A DNA stretch of 64,000 bases, taken from NCBI GenBank assembly GCA_035582835.1, contig JAYKAV010000405.1, forward strand, positions 41,959-105,958. The letters run 5' to 3'. Positions 63,315 to 64,000 of the stretch are shown one piece after another. A program made the position numbers and the translations under genes. The stretch comes from Phoebastria nigripes (taxonomy: Eukaryota > Chordata > Aves > Procellariiformes > Diomedeidae). The notes under the pieces are model-generated. The model worked only from the letters and a program-made list of their open reading frames with translations, did not search any database and was not told the origin of the DNA. How positions within the stretch are numbered: position 1 is the first letter of the stretch; each line of letters opens with the position of its first letter.

Positions 63315-63869
63315 TTTCATGGTTTAACCCTGGCAGCACCTAAACACCACGCAGCCGCTCGCTCACCCCCCCGCTCTCCAGTGGGATGGGGAAGAGAATC
63401 CGAAGGGCATGAGTAGGAAAACTCGTGGGTTGAGATAAAAACAGTTTAATAATTGAAATAAAACAAAGTAGAACAGTGATAGTAACAGTGATAACAACAA
63501 CAATAACAACAATATACAAAGCAGGCGATGCACAATGCAATTGCTCACCACCCACCGAACCGAACGAGAGCCCGGGACCCAGGGCCCCCCCCCCACACCC
63601 TTAGTTTTTATACTGAGCAGGACGTCGCATAGTATGGAATACCCCATTGGCCAGCTGGGTCAACCACCCCAGCTATGCTCCCCCTGCCAGCTTCCCATGC
63701 ACCTGGCAGGGCATGGGAGGCCGAGAAGTCACCGGGTGCAAGCACCACCCAGCAACAGACAAAACATCAATGGGCCATCAACGCTCCTATTATACCAAAC
63801 CCAAAACACAGCACACCCTCCCCAGCTACTGGGAAGAAAGTTAACTCTGTCCCAGCCGGAACCAGGACA
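63315..63869 (-). mobile_element. Solo LTR of an avian endogenous retrovirus, diverged subfamily
   Basis: A 555-bp LTR in the same orientation and family as 11367-11907. On the minus strand it starts TGTCCTGGTTCCGGC (63869) and ends near 63315 with 'GGTTAAACCATGAAA', so the final CA is lost or mutated. It has a TATAAAAA box (minus strand, 63605-63612), a degraded CRE that keeps only GACGTC (63621-63626), an ATTAAA signal (63445-63450), and a 9-10-base C run near 63584-63594. The bases just outside (TGTGG and CTAGG) do not form a clear 5-bp duplication. Neither flank shows a primer-binding site or polypurine tract, so it is a solo LTR. The U3 half differs clearly from the first LTR, suggesting another subfamily. 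Confidence 0.9.
63605..63626 (-). promoter_or_regulatory. LTR promoter: TATA box with degraded CRE
   Basis: On the minus strand GACGTC (63621-63626) precedes TATAAAAA (63605-63612) by 8 nt, the same spacing as in the first LTR to within a base. Here the TATA box is better and the CRE worse, the reverse of the first LTR. Confidence 0.6.
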
Positions 63870-64000
63870 CTAGGCACACCGCATGTTTGTCTCTGGAGAC
63901 TCCCCAGCAGGAAATAACTTCAGCTGGCACAGGAGTGGGTGAAAGCCAAGGCAAACTGATACAGCTCTCAGGTTACTCTCCTGTCAGGAAGATTTGCCAG

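Noticed and set aside
63535..63873. Overlapping plus-strand frames near the right edge
   Set aside because: They lie wholly or mostly within the minus-strand LTR and are antisense, so they are not genes.

Overview
The window looks like about 64 kb of non-coding nuclear DNA from a bird. It is AT-rich and has no recognisable protein-coding exon, rRNA, tRNA or CRISPR array. Open frames are short and overlap on both strands, as expected by chance. The avian assignment rests on CR1 LINE fragments (one with a readable reverse-transcriptase segment) and two solo LTRs of a family I recognise as an avian ERV type common in neoavian birds. Chicken is less likely, but that is an inference from memory. 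The stretch is either a gene desert or the inside of a very long intron; the sequence alone cannot decide.

Layout. 1-11.3 kb: unique DNA with an old CR1 piece (2843-2995), a cluster of short inverted repeats, and a near-identical 85-bp direct repeat (6516-6600 and 6869-6953). 11367-11907: a clean solo LTR on the minus strand with a perfect 5-bp target duplication. 12-25 kb: unique DNA with faint MIR-like and ancient CR1-like remnants. 24946-26210: the youngest-looking LINE, a 5'-truncated, dead CR1 on the minus strand. 26-38 kb: mostly unique DNA with copies of a small palindromic repeat. 38622-38755 and 54409-54505: two CR1 3' ends on the plus strand. 52845-53325: a long, very old CR1 tail on the minus strand. 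37-61 kb: several antisense MIR-like fragments. 63315-63869: a second, more diverged solo LTR on the minus strand.

No genes work together here. The functional content that can be supported is limited to LTR promoter motifs (a palindromic CRE next to a TATA-like box in the first LTR), candidate G-quadruplexes, and several perfect hairpins or palindromes of unknown role. The best leads are the recent 85-bp duplication, the hairpins at 29137-29164 and 61726-61755, and the three-arm alternative fold at 42810-42888. I found no convincing undescribed biological system.

Family names for repeats come from memory of consensus sequences and were not searched. About twenty isolated N bases are scattered through the window and interrupt some reading frames.
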